From: Confluentibacter flavum
GTDB taxonomy: Bacteria > Bacteroidota > Bacteroidia > Flavobacteriales > Flavobacteriaceae
Length of the DNA stretch: 64,000 nt
Assembly (NCBI RefSeq): GCF_002843175.1
Contig: NZ_PJEO01000015.1
Location: forward strand, 62,001-126,000
Reading direction: 5' to 3'
The position numbers and the translations under genes were made by a program. Positions 24,110 through 33,185 of this stretch are shown piece after piece; position 1 is the stretch's first letter; every line of letters starts with the position of its first letter. The notes under the pieces were generated by a model. The model was not told where the DNA came from. It did not search any database and saw nothing but the letters and a program-made list of their open reading frames with translations.

Positions 24110-25948
24110 ATGTTAAATAAAGAAGAGATAAAGTCTTATTACACTATTAGAGAGTTGAAAGAGCTTTCAACTTCCGAAATTATAAGTAACATTGAATGTT
24201 TTCTTGATGAAAAGATAAATTGTAATACATTTTCAAAAGGACAAATTATTTCTTGGAATAAATCTATCGACTTAGTAAAAAGTATTTTTGAAAAAGATAA
24301 TAAAAATTGGAATATTATTTTTGAATTTCTTATTCCCTTGTCAAGTGGTAAACGTCCTGATATTTTATTAATTAATGGCGTTACCATTTTTCTAATAGAG
24401 GTAAAAAATAAATCAGAATATACTTTGGCTGATTTAGACCAAATAAACGGCTATAAACTTGATTTAGAATATTATCATTCTACAGCTAAAAATTTTGAAA
24501 TCAAACCTATTTTATTATTGCTTAAAGCTAATGGATTAAAGGAAAATATAGGAGAGATAGTTGTTTTAAGTCCAGATAATTTAAAGCCTATTTTACTTGA
24601 AAATTATCAAAATTATTTAATGGTTCATCCTAATAGTTTGAATGATGGAAATTTTAAGCCAGTTCCTGCTATTACTGAATATGCGAAGGCAGTATTTGAA
24701 AATAAAGAAATTGAGCATATTGAGAAGGCATGTTTCCTTGAATCGAGTCAAATAAGTATTGATTTGAATAATGTGTATAATGAATCGAAGGCTAAAAATG
24801 AACATGCAATAGTGTTTCTAACAGGTACAGCAGGTTCTGGTAAATCAGCTTTAGGTCTTAAATGCGCATTCGAAAATAATGGATTATATGTTACAAAGAA
24901 CAGGCAATTTGCTGAAAATTTAAATGATGAAATTGGTGTTTGTTCTAATATTAAAACAACTCATAATTTTATAACTGAATATTCAAAAAAGGAAGGTGAG
25001 CCAATTTGGGATTTGATTGTTTTTGATGAAGCACAGCGATTTTGGAATCAAGATAAAATGGAAAAGTACTTTGGCTTAAAATCAAGTGAAAGCAGATTTG
25101 TTTTAGAATTATATGAGAAAAAAGAATGGGGTGTTTTAGTAGTTTTAATAGGTAGTGGGCAAGAATTAAGTTGGGGAGAATACGGAAATTTTTACCAGTG
25201 GAAAGATGCTATAAATAATGCAAATAAAAAATGGATGGTTTATGGTTCTAATAAAACGAAGAAAGGGATTGGTTATAGTAAGAAAATAATTTATTTTGAG
25301 AAAAATAATTTTGATTTATCGCATTCATTTAGAAATTTTAAAACACCTAGTTCACCTGTTTTTATTAATAAATTACTTGATTTTGAGGGAACTTTAGATT
25401 CTTATTATTTTAAAAGTTTACAGAAAGAGTTTAATGAATTATGCGATAATGGATTTAAAATTATTATAACTAGGAACATTGACAGTGCTATTGATTATTG
25501 TGAAGCTAGATACCAAGATAAACCAAATTCTTATTGCACTCTAACATCATCTGAATCAGAAATTAATGAAATTAGGGAACTAAATTTTAAGAGTAACGTT
25601 TTGTATGATTACAAAAAATCAAGTAGGTTAGGTATTAATCAATATTTTAATAACAATGGTTTATGTGAAGATAGTAATGGAGATTTAATCCCTTTAACCG
25701 AATTTTCTGCAATTGGATTTGAAATGCAAATGCCCATTATTGTTTGGGGTGTAGATTATATTTGGTACAAAAACAGGTGGAATTATGAATTTGTGCGGTC
25801 AATTGTAGGGAATACTGAATTTAGACAAAACACTTATAGGATTTTACTAACTAGGGGTAGAGACGGTGTTATTTTGTATTTTCCTCCTATCTGGCAATTA
25901 GATAATACATTTAAATTTTTTAAGGAACTTGGTTCTGAAAGTATATAA
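24110..25948 (+). CDS. DUF2075 helicase with N-terminal PD-(D/E)XK nuclease
   Basis: The 612-residue protein couples a nuclease-like region (GKRPDILLI with Asp84, then FLIEVKN with Glu97 and Lys99) to a DUF2075 P-loop ATPase: Walker A GTAGSGKSAL (239-248), Walker B DLIVFDEAQRFW (Asp306, Glu307), motif III-like VLIGSGQELSWGEYG, and a C-terminal LLTRGRDGVILYF motif VI region. DUF2075 proteins are SF1-like ATPases associated with nucleic-acid processing in defence and mobile elements. It is the last gene of the rightward arm and converges on the ART-like gene. Confidence 0.85.
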   Translation: MLNKEEIKSYYTIRELKELSTSEIISNIECFLDEKINCNTFSKGQIISWNKSIDLVKSIFEKDNKNWNIIFEFLIPLSSGKRPDILLINGVTIFLIEVKNKSEYTLADLDQINGYKLDLEYYHSTAKNFEIKPILLLLKANGLKENIGEIVVLSPDNLKPILLENYQNYLMVHPNSLNDGNFKPVPAITEYAKAVFENKEIEHIEKACFLESSQISIDLNNVYNESKAKNEHAIVFLTGTAGSGKSALGLKCAFENNGLYVTKNRQFAENLNDEIGVCSNIKTTHNFITEYSKKEGEPIWDLIVFDEAQRFWNQDKMEKYFGLKSSESRFVLELYEKKEWGVLVVLIGSGQELSWGEYGNFYQWKDAINNANKKWMVYGSNKTKKGIGYSKKIIYFEKNNFDLSHSFRNFKTPSSPVFINKLLDFEGTLDSYYFKSLQKEFNELCDNGFKIIITRNIDSAIDYCEARYQDKPNSYCTLTSSESEINEIRELNFKSNVLYDYKKSSRLGINQYFNNNGLCEDSNGDLIPLTEFSAIGFEMQMPIIVWGVDYIWYKNRWNYEFVRSIVGNTEFRQNTYRILLTRGRDGVILYFPPIWQLDNTFKFFKELGSESI

Positions 25949-25955
25949 AATTATC

Positions 25956-25980
25956 CTTTTATTCAATTAGACGAATAAAG
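25956..25980. terminator. Weak hairpin between convergent arms
   Basis: CTTTTATTC (25956-25964) and GAATAAAG (25973-25980) form a short imperfect hairpin between the stop of the DUF2075 gene and the end of the convergent ART-like gene. It may serve as a weak bidirectional terminator. Confidence 0.35.
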
Positions 25981-25991
25981 ATTGGACAGAT

Positions 25992-26507
25992 TTAGATTTT
26001 GAAGTGATGGTGTATTAATGCAGCTAAATCAAAGTAAATGACTTCAAACTCATCTCTATTGTTAAGAAATGCAATTATATCTTCTTTTAAAATCTTTTTT
26101 TTTACAACTATTTTCTTTAAATTATTGGTGGAATAATTACGGTTATATTTATCTGCAAAAAATTCTGCAACCTCTTTTTTCAGAGTCCAAGAACAACCAT
26201 AAAAACCAGATTTCAACTCTTCTTTTGTCATACCTCTATATATTGTTACTTTATCAGGTAAACTTTTTAAATACTCAATTTCATCATTTTCCATTAAATG
26301 TTCTCTGAAAGGTTCATCACATAAAAAAGAATCCATTATACTTGATTTATGATAAAATAAGTTATCACTATCGGTATAAGCTATTCTTAAAGCATACCAA
26401 TAACTTTCACCTGATAGTTTTTGTTTAAGGTCTAAAAAACATTGAAATCTATTAAGACTATCAACTCCTATGCCCCAAAAGGTATTTCTTATATCGCTTT
26501 TAGTCAT
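25992..26507 (-). CDS. Putative ADP-ribosyltransferase-fold protein
   Basis: The 171-residue protein shows the order of R-S-E type mono-ADP-ribosyltransferases: VTIYRGMT with Arg91, GCSWTLKKEVAEFFADKY with Ser106 and Thr108, and NRDEFEVIYF with an E-x-E at Glu153/Glu155. The N-terminal 80 residues are not part of that core. No secretion signal is present, so it should act in the cytoplasm, for example as a toxin, a nucleic-acid modifier or a defence effector. An HTH gene lies 71 bases upstream on the same strand and could be its regulator or antitoxin-like partner. Function inferred from motifs only. Confidence 0.6.
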   Translation of the reverse strand: MTKSDIRNTFWGIGVDSLNRFQCFLDLKQKLSGESYWYALRIAYTDSDNLFYHKSSIMDSFLCDEPFREHLMENDEIEYLKSLPDKVTIYRGMTKEELKSGFYGCSWTLKKEVAEFFADKYNRNYSTNNLKKIVVKKKILKEDIIAFLNNRDEFEVIYFDLAALIHHHFKI

Positions 26508-26578
26508 ATTTTAAAGATGTAAAAACTTTTAAATTTAAACAAAACAGCACACAAAATAACGAAGCACAAATATCAATT

Positions 26579-26860
26579 TCACTTTTTTAATACAACCATA
26601 CATTTCTCTATTTCGCTTCTTTTATAGTATCGTCTAGCACCTATCCCATATGCTTTAAGTTTACCTTTGTTTGTCCAACTCCAAAGTGTAGTAGAGTTAA
26701 TTTTTAAGTATTCTGCCGCTTCATTTCTAGTTATTAATTCAATAGGTTCTTTAGGCTGGAAATTATGTTTTAAATCATTTAATTGTTGTTCTATAATACT
26801 TAGCTTTTCTAAAGCTATTTCCATTGCTTTAGGTAAATCCTCTAATTTTAAGTTTTTCAT
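26579..26860 (-). CDS. Helix-turn-helix protein (HTH_17 type) with coiled coil
   Basis: The 93-residue protein has an N-terminal coiled coil (ALEKLSIIEQQLNDLKHNF) followed by an excisionase-type HTH (ITRNEAAEYLKINSTTLWSWTNKGKLKAYGIGARRYYKRSEI). Proteins like this are common on Bacteroidota mobile elements as excisionase-like or regulatory factors. It lies upstream of the ART-like gene on the same strand, so regulation of that gene or of the element is possible. Confidence 0.78.
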   Translation of the reverse strand: MKNLKLEDLPKAMEIALEKLSIIEQQLNDLKHNFQPKEPIELITRNEAAEYLKINSTTLWSWTNKGKLKAYGIGARRYYKRSEIEKCMVVLKK

Positions 26861-27160
26861 TTTTACAATGTCTTTATTTAATAACTTTGTTAAATTATGA
26901 AATTAAAAAATTTATACGACACAAAAAATATTGAGTTTTATACTCCATTATATACAACAGTGAATAGGGCTGTCAAAGTGAGCCACTAAAAAAAGAAATT
27001 TTTGAACCCTATAAGAAATCACTTTAACCTAAATTATGAAAGGAAATGCAATAATTATGTCTATGCTCAATTTAATCCACTGAAAGTATTTTACCTTGAC
27101 TGTTTTTCGCATGTTCTATTATGGATAATTTCTAAAAAAAACAGTTATAATGGCTGAGAG
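26861..27160. other. 300-bp gene-free stretch between ART/HTH pair and the double-nuclease operon
   Basis: I find no plausible gene here. It holds the upstream region of the HTH gene and the downstream end of the large nuclease gene. The segment around 26,970-27,020 is less A+T-rich and may be a remnant of an inserted sequence, but I see no inverted ends. Confidence 0.5.
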
Positions 27161-30100
27161 CTAAATATTTTTCAAAGGATTGTTTTCATTATAATCATCT
27201 ACTGCTAAATTAAATCTAACATCTAAAAATTCTTTAATAGCATCAAAATTTGGAGTTATTGATTTGTTTTCTAATCCATAAGTTTTTATTATACTTCCTA
27301 TACCAACTTCAAACTGTTCCATAAATTCTTTGCTTTTGAAAGCTTGAACTGGAAATTCTATATAACAATCTTTTTCATCTAAGTTTTTGTACTTAACAAA
27401 CATTTTATTTATTAGTTCAATAGCTTCTTTTTCATTGGTATAATTAATGTTCTCAAATCTTCTAACTTTATAACTAATCATAAAATTAAAAATATTAGTA
27501 ATTATTTGCCAATCTTTCCAACCTTCCTCTCTTAGGCTATGGATTAGCTTAATAAACTCATTGTCCTTTTTCAGTTTTTCAATTGTTATATATATAGATT
27601 TTTTTGTGTTATTAAATCTGTTTTCAATTGCTTCAACAGAAAAACCCACATCATATTTTTCACTTAAAGAATCATCCCATCTCATTGCTTTGTTCTCTTT
27701 TGGGAAATTTAGTGGAAAATATTCTTTTTGAAAAGAACATCTTTGTGAAATATCAAAAGCTTGTTTAGTGTATATATCTCGATGCATTCTTTGATATAAA
27801 TTAACAGAGATTTGCTTCTTGTCTAAGCCTCTTTCCTTAATAAGTTTAAAAAAAAGGTCTTTATATTCTTCTTCTATTAATAAACTAATGTTATTCAAAA
27901 CATATAGAACCGTAACTGTATTAAACACAGTATGTTTATTTATTGCTTCGGGATTAGTTTTGTCAAAATGGCAAATAAAAACTTTCCATTTATTAATTTT
28001 GTTTGAAGGTAATTGTTCTGGTGGGGTATAATCGTTTTTCAATTCTAATTCAATATTAATTTCACTTTTTGTTAGATGAAAATCATAATTAGAAAGTGAG
28101 ATTTCAGATAAAACTATTTGAATAGTTGAAATGTATTCTTCAGCAATAGACATAAGTTCAAAACTATTTTCAAACTTAATTTTCCAGAGACTTCCTAAAG
28201 CGTAAAAAGAAATAACTCTTTCATTTCCAATATCGTTAAGCGGAAAATCATCTATTTCTTTTAATATAACTTTATTCAATTTTTCACTATTATCTATATC
28301 CTTTTCAATTCTTTTAAAAATTGGCTCTATTATTTCACTACCTATATAATCTAGTTCCTTCAAGTAAGCATTTATAAAATTTTTAAATTGGTTTGAGGTC
28401 TTTTTTGTATAGTACAATATCATTGCTAACCTTTGGGTAATTTCTCCTTCTTCTTTATAATCTGACATTTGAAGATTTGATTCATCTCTAATAGCAATGT
28501 ATATTTTATAGATATTTATTGCATTAAACCAAGAGCCTTGTTTGTAGTCACAATAGAACATCATTGCCAAGCTTTTTTCCGTTCTATTTACCATTTCCTT
28601 ATTAACAGATAATCGAAACGCTGCTAAGGCATAATATTTAGCTGCTAAGTGCATACCTACTTGATTATATAGCTGAGAAATATTAAGTAAAGCCAAAATA
28701 TAACCTTCAATTGTATCTTCTTGTAAATAGTTGTCTTTTGCTTTATGAAAGTATTCCAATGCCTTTAATAAGAGTGGTGGTTCAGAACTATTAAGATACT
28801 GAACGCCCCTTAAAACTTGTTTTTGGGCTAATTTAACCTTGCCCTCTCTTTCTTCTACAAATGGGAAAAGCTTTTCTGAGAAATCCTCTAAGCTTTGTAT
28901 TATACCCATCTTATCTTTAGGGTCTATATTTATGTGTATTTTTATGTACTTATCAATCCTGTCTCCAAATTGAGAAATTTTAAACAATGGAGCTTGGTCT
29001 ATTAATTTTAAAAGTTGTTCATAATAATAAATAAACTCAATATTGCTCCTGAGCCTAAATCTATTAACAGAAAGTAAAATATTTCCTTTTTGTTCAATTA
29101 ATCTACATTTTTCATTAATGTCTCTTTCAGATAAAAACCTTCTGCTTATTTCCTTATAAAGATTCACTAACCATAACTTTAAATCGTTCTCAGAAATATT
29201 TACTTTTTGTTCAAATACTACTGGAAGTAAAACATTCATGATGTTTTGGGCTTTTTCTAACTCATCTGCATTCTGAAATGAATTAAAATCATTTAAATAA
29301 TACCTTATTTCCTCCTCAAAACCAAACAAACTACCTTTTGGACGCACTCTTTCTTTGAGATTGTTATAATCAACCTCATAAAACTCGTTATTAAGAAAAA
29401 CAAGCTCGTATATGGCCTTTCTTTTGTATGAAGGGAGAATGTTTTCGTTTTTAGTATAAAATCCCAAAAAAGCATTCCAGAGGGCTTTATGCTTGTGTAA
29501 ATACCTTTTTCTTCTGCAATAATTTACTAGGTCTAAAATTTCGTAAAACTCTCCTATTCTAAATGTATCTATTTTATTTATTTTAGAATAGAATAATTGT
29601 CCTTTGGAATACCATTTATCATCTTCACTGCCAATATTTAGCATTAACTGTTCCAATTGGACAAGGGTTAATTTCCTATTTTCTGGCTTTTCTTGTGAAG
29701 TCGTTGAGAATACTTTTTCCAATAATACACCAAAAGCCTGTGATTCATTGCCACTATTTTCTGAAAAAGGTAATTTAAGTATTAGATTTTCAATGTTACT
29801 TTTTACACGAATAAATTCTTCTTCAGAACTAATTCCAATAAATTTCCATTTAATAAGTTTTGTAAATTCTAACCAAAAATCATCATCAATTATATCAAAA
29901 ATTTCAATTAACTCCGCTAATAACTTGTCATCAAGTTCTCCCTCTAATGATTTCTTTTGTTTTTGTATATATTCAGAAACTATCTCCTTTACTTTTACAG
30001 AGTATATCTTAAATTTATCAAAATCAAAAACGTCTTGGTTTTCATACCAGTCTTTTAATAGTTCAGCATCGTTTTCTAGCCTTTTTCCTGCAATATTTGA

Positions 30101-30430
30101 ATTGGTTTCAAAAATAAATTCTTTTTGAAAGTCATTGTAATCATATTTAATATGTAACATAAAGAAGTGTGCTATACACTTTCTAACCTCATCACTGCTA
30201 AAAGAAAAGTTACTTTTATAAAGTTTAAGTTGTCTAAATTTAAGGCTATTATTTAAATTGTCCTTTTGGAAAATATCTTCTTCAAATTCGCAATATATTT
30301 CTTCATTATTATCCTCTAAAAAATTATTAACCCAAGTTTCGAGTGTTTTTAAAGTTTGGTAATTGTAACCTCTCTGAGAGGAAAAAGCATCTGTATCTTT
30401 TGAGAAGATATGAAGTTTATTTATTTCCAT
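27161..30430 (-). CDS. Large nuclease-helical repeat protein (DUF4297/Cap4-like N-terminus)
   Basis: The 1089-residue protein begins with a Cap4/DUF4297-like PD-(D/E)XK nuclease: SSQRGYNYQTLKTLETWV, then CEFEEDIFQKD (Glu49-Asp52) and KFRQLKLYKS (Gln67, Lys69). The remaining ~900 residues are alpha-helical with TPR-like stretches (LNISQLYNQVGMHLAAKYYALAAF and similar), and there is no ATPase motif. Its ATG (minus strand, 30430) directly abuts the stop of the DUF4365-like gene, so the two are coupled. In Cap4 the same domain is a DNA-degrading effector; here the helical region probably senses or scaffolds. The pairing is not a system I can name. Confidence 0.72.
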   Translation of the reverse strand: MEINKLHIFSKDTDAFSSQRGYNYQTLKTLETWVNNFLEDNNEEIYCEFEEDIFQKDNLNNSLKFRQLKLYKSNFSFSSDEVRKCIAHFFMLHIKYDYNDFQKEFIFETNSNIAGKRLENDAELLKDWYENQDVFDFDKFKIYSVKVKEIVSEYIQKQKKSLEGELDDKLLAELIEIFDIIDDDFWLEFTKLIKWKFIGISSEEEFIRVKSNIENLILKLPFSENSGNESQAFGVLLEKVFSTTSQEKPENRKLTLVQLEQLMLNIGSEDDKWYSKGQLFYSKINKIDTFRIGEFYEILDLVNYCRRKRYLHKHKALWNAFLGFYTKNENILPSYKRKAIYELVFLNNEFYEVDYNNLKERVRPKGSLFGFEEEIRYYLNDFNSFQNADELEKAQNIMNVLLPVVFEQKVNISENDLKLWLVNLYKEISRRFLSERDINEKCRLIEQKGNILLSVNRFRLRSNIEFIYYYEQLLKLIDQAPLFKISQFGDRIDKYIKIHINIDPKDKMGIIQSLEDFSEKLFPFVEEREGKVKLAQKQVLRGVQYLNSSEPPLLLKALEYFHKAKDNYLQEDTIEGYILALLNISQLYNQVGMHLAAKYYALAAFRLSVNKEMVNRTEKSLAMMFYCDYKQGSWFNAINIYKIYIAIRDESNLQMSDYKEEGEITQRLAMILYYTKKTSNQFKNFINAYLKELDYIGSEIIEPIFKRIEKDIDNSEKLNKVILKEIDDFPLNDIGNERVISFYALGSLWKIKFENSFELMSIAEEYISTIQIVLSEISLSNYDFHLTKSEINIELELKNDYTPPEQLPSNKINKWKVFICHFDKTNPEAINKHTVFNTVTVLYVLNNISLLIEEEYKDLFFKLIKERGLDKKQISVNLYQRMHRDIYTKQAFDISQRCSFQKEYFPLNFPKENKAMRWDDSLSEKYDVGFSVEAIENRFNNTKKSIYITIEKLKKDNEFIKLIHSLREEGWKDWQIITNIFNFMISYKVRRFENINYTNEKEAIELINKMFVKYKNLDEKDCYIEFPVQAFKSKEFMEQFEVGIGSIIKTYGLENKSITPNFDAIKEFLDVRFNLAVDDYNENNPLKNI

Positions 30431-32392
30431 TTAAAAAATATTTGTTCTATAAAAGCCATTTTCAAAAAAGGCTTTTCTGATGGCATATAATTTTCTATAA
30501 CTCTCAATGCCTCTGTACTCTAGATTTCCTTCTAAAGCTCCTTCTTCGGTTATTTCTGGAACATAAACATTTACTATTGGTATTATCCCTTCTTTAAAAA
30601 ACCATTTTAGCCTTTCTTTTAGTAATGTGTCTTTTATTTCCAGAATATCAAAACTTTTTTCAACTTTGTCATTAGGTATTATAAAATATCCTATCGGAAA
30701 TAAATTTATCACAGAACTATTATTTGATGTATTGTGTTGTTTCTTTTTTTCAATTTCATCGAGCTTTTCTAGCTCATCTCTTTTAAACTGAATTTCAATC
30801 TCAATTTTTTTAATTCTTTCTTTCTGGTTAATAGTATATTGTACAAAAGTACCCCCATTAACCACAAAATCTATTCGCTTTTTTAGATCAGGATTTTGAT
30901 ACCTTTCTGCATACTCTCCAAGCAGAGAAATTATTTCTTTTATTTTTTCTTTGTTATCAGAACTTTGATATGATTCTAATAGAATGGTAAGCGAAAATAT
31001 TTGGTTATCAATATGTCCAATCTCAATAAAATATTTGTAAGATTGATATAATGACTTTTGAATATCCTCAAACAGTTTATTATCAAACAAAGAATCTATT
31101 TTAGTTTTACAAATAGCATCAAATTGTATTAAAAACTTATTGTGCTTTAAAGCACAATAGTGGCTAATAAATGGACTTTTGATTTTTTCAGATTCAAGCA
31201 ATAAACTACGAAACTCTTTATTAAGAGCGACAAAACTTGATTGTAATATGTGCTCATCATGATTTATAAACATAAATGGTGTCAAGCAAATCAATTGTTC
31301 TCCTTTGTATGCAGCAACTCCAATTTTAGCTATTAGTTTTATTTTATTATTTACTTTGTCGTTACCAATAAAATCAGAAATTCGCTTTTCGTAATTCTTT
31401 GAAATAAAGTTATCAGAATTAAATAAATCAGGAATTGATTTTTCTATTTCTTCTAATTGAATATAATATTTAATCCCACTATCACTTGGTAAGTTTTTAA
31501 TTGTGCTATCATATTCATCTTTATCAATTAAGCCGAACAAATAACGTAATTCAGCGTAAAAAAATATTGCATATCCTTTTACATATTGTTGAAGTTCATC
31601 AATGTCTTGGACTGCACTTTTAAAACAATCTAATGCCCTAAAATATTCTCCAGTATATGTATAAGATAGCCCTACTATAAAATTATATAAGGCTGTTTTT
31701 TTTGAGCCTACTGATGTTTTATTATGTAAAAATATAATTTCTTTCCACCTACACTCATCATTTAATATCCATCCACTATTTTGAATAATATTTTTTATAT
31801 CATCCTCTGATTCCACATTGCAATCATAATCAATTAAAATACTATTATCATGCTCAATATTATTGATATTTTCAGCTAGCTTAGAATTTAATTTTCTCAA
31901 CATCAACCCTCTCTTTAATGCTAAATCATAAATTTCGTTGATTGAATTTGAGGTAATTTTTTTAGAAAATCTTAAAGTATGATTTTCTTGGTTTTGCCAA
32001 TTAATTTTTTGAGAATTTAATTGATTTATGAATGCATCTAAACTTTCATAATACATTGTTTTTTCTTCATCAATATAGAAACCATAAAAAGCGGGTTGAC
32101 CATTGTTTAAAAGGTATTCAATGTTTGAAGTTTTAAAAGACTTACTGTAAGTACCATCATTGTTTTTAAATATGTTCTCGGTACTTTTAAGTTGAAAATT
32201 TAATCCAAAGCCTACTTTGTTTCCTTTTTGCTTTAATTCAATTCTAAAATCAATGCCATTATCAATAACCTCACTCTTTAATATGAAACGTTCAACATCA
32301 AAGAGTGGGCGAAAATAATTTTCGGAAATTACTTCTAATTGCTCGTTTCTTGAATCTTTGGGGAATTGTAAATTATTTAAATCGTGATTCAT
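30431..32392 (-). CDS. DUF4365-like nuclease with helical repeats
   Basis: The 653-residue protein has an N-terminal DUF4365-type nuclease domain: SEVIDNGIDFRIELKQKG (Asp48, Glu52) and GLNFQLKS (Gln67, Lys69). A long helical region with TPR-like units follows (ALYNFIVGLSYTYTGEYFRALDCFKSAV near 235-262) plus a coiled coil near 535-560. It is the first gene of a two-gene unit whose second gene has the same architecture with a different nuclease family. The PD-(D/E)XK protein gene lies 71 bases upstream on the same strand. Confidence 0.74.
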   Translation of the reverse strand: MNHDLNNLQFPKDSRNEQLEVISENYFRPLFDVERFILKSEVIDNGIDFRIELKQKGNKVGFGLNFQLKSTENIFKNNDGTYSKSFKTSNIEYLLNNGQPAFYGFYIDEEKTMYYESLDAFINQLNSQKINWQNQENHTLRFSKKITSNSINEIYDLALKRGLMLRKLNSKLAENINNIEHDNSILIDYDCNVESEDDIKNIIQNSGWILNDECRWKEIIFLHNKTSVGSKKTALYNFIVGLSYTYTGEYFRALDCFKSAVQDIDELQQYVKGYAIFFYAELRYLFGLIDKDEYDSTIKNLPSDSGIKYYIQLEEIEKSIPDLFNSDNFISKNYEKRISDFIGNDKVNNKIKLIAKIGVAAYKGEQLICLTPFMFINHDEHILQSSFVALNKEFRSLLLESEKIKSPFISHYCALKHNKFLIQFDAICKTKIDSLFDNKLFEDIQKSLYQSYKYFIEIGHIDNQIFSLTILLESYQSSDNKEKIKEIISLLGEYAERYQNPDLKKRIDFVVNGGTFVQYTINQKERIKKIEIEIQFKRDELEKLDEIEKKKQHNTSNNSSVINLFPIGYFIIPNDKVEKSFDILEIKDTLLKERLKWFFKEGIIPIVNVYVPEITEEGALEGNLEYRGIESYRKLYAIRKAFFENGFYRTNIF

Positions 32393-32463
32393 TCTTTAAA
32401 CTCAAAATTATTATCAATTTCTATTCTAGACAAAAATTATTTACTACTAAAGGGGTAGGTTCT

Positions 32464-33072
32464 TTAGAATCTGAACCAGTATTCGTCAAATAAATAATTA
32501 TTTGTTAGTTTGTCTTTTCTCATTTTAGCTAATTCATATAAATCTTCTATAACTACAACTTTATAACCTGCCTTTTTACAAAATTCTTTAGTGTAAAGAT
32601 TTAGTTTCTCATAATCACTAAAGACTATAAGGTTAATAATTTTATTATTAAAATAAGAGTACTCATCCCTAATAAATTTTATTGATTTTTCAAGTTGACC
32701 TTCTCTGATTGAAGAATACCATTTATTCTCTATGCTTAAAATATAAGATTTATTCTCACCGTTAATCTCTAAATTGATTTCAGCTAATAAATCAATTAAA
32801 TTCCACTGTCTTTTTGTTTTAACAGATTTAACTATTATTTCAGAATTAGAAGCTGCAAGTTGATAATTCCAATCACTATCATTATCGCCAAAAATTAAGG
32901 CTAAAAGAACTCCTTTTGAATAAGATTGAAGAGTATTATTAACCTTTGAATAATTTTCAACAGAACACCTTAAAGTCCAACTTAATATAAAATCTTGGAT
33001 TGATTCGTAACCACTATCAGTTCCTTCCTCTTTATAATTATAAAATGGAGGTAGTTCAATTTTATTTTTCAT
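32464..33072 (-). CDS. PD-(D/E)XK nuclease superfamily protein
   Basis: The 202-residue protein resembles the PD-(D/E)XK family of stand-alone island proteins: NLIDLLAEINLEIN supplies the acidic residue, YILSIENKWYSSIREGQLEKSI supplies the E-x-K pair (IENK) and the following helix, and YEKLNLYTKEFCKKAGYKVVVIEDL is the C-terminal strand-helix. It is cytoplasmic. It lies between the PLD-type nuclease and the double-nuclease unit on the same strand. Whether it belongs to either is unclear. Confidence 0.75.
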   Translation of the reverse strand: MKNKIELPPFYNYKEEGTDSGYESIQDFILSWTLRCSVENYSKVNNTLQSYSKGVLLALIFGDNDSDWNYQLAASNSEIIVKSVKTKRQWNLIDLLAEINLEINGENKSYILSIENKWYSSIREGQLEKSIKFIRDEYSYFNNKIINLIVFSDYEKLNLYTKEFCKKAGYKVVVIEDLYELAKMRKDKLTNNYLFDEYWFRF

Positions 33073-33185
33073 TTAATTGCGAATAACTTATTTATGTAAT
33101 ATTAATATTTTGTTTAAATTTCTAATTTTGTGAATAAAACCGGATAGAAACCCAAAAATATTTTACTAAGTAGGGTAGTATTTAA

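Noticed and set aside
21961-25948. Canonical Thoeris
   Set aside because: Two TIR genes are present, but no SIR2-SLOG or TM-Macro ThsA-type partner; the membrane proteins do not show a Macro domain.
26960-27030. Insertion-sequence remnant
   Set aside because: Composition shifts slightly, but no terminal inverted repeats or transposase fragment can be shown.
29604-30128. 174-codon plus-strand ORF inside the DUF4297-like gene
   Set aside because: Antisense shadow of a well-supported gene with low-complexity Ser-rich translation.
27161-32392. CBASS with a Cap4 effector
   Set aside because: No CD-NTase, SAVED domain, Cap2 or Cap3 gene is nearby; only the nuclease domain resembles Cap4.
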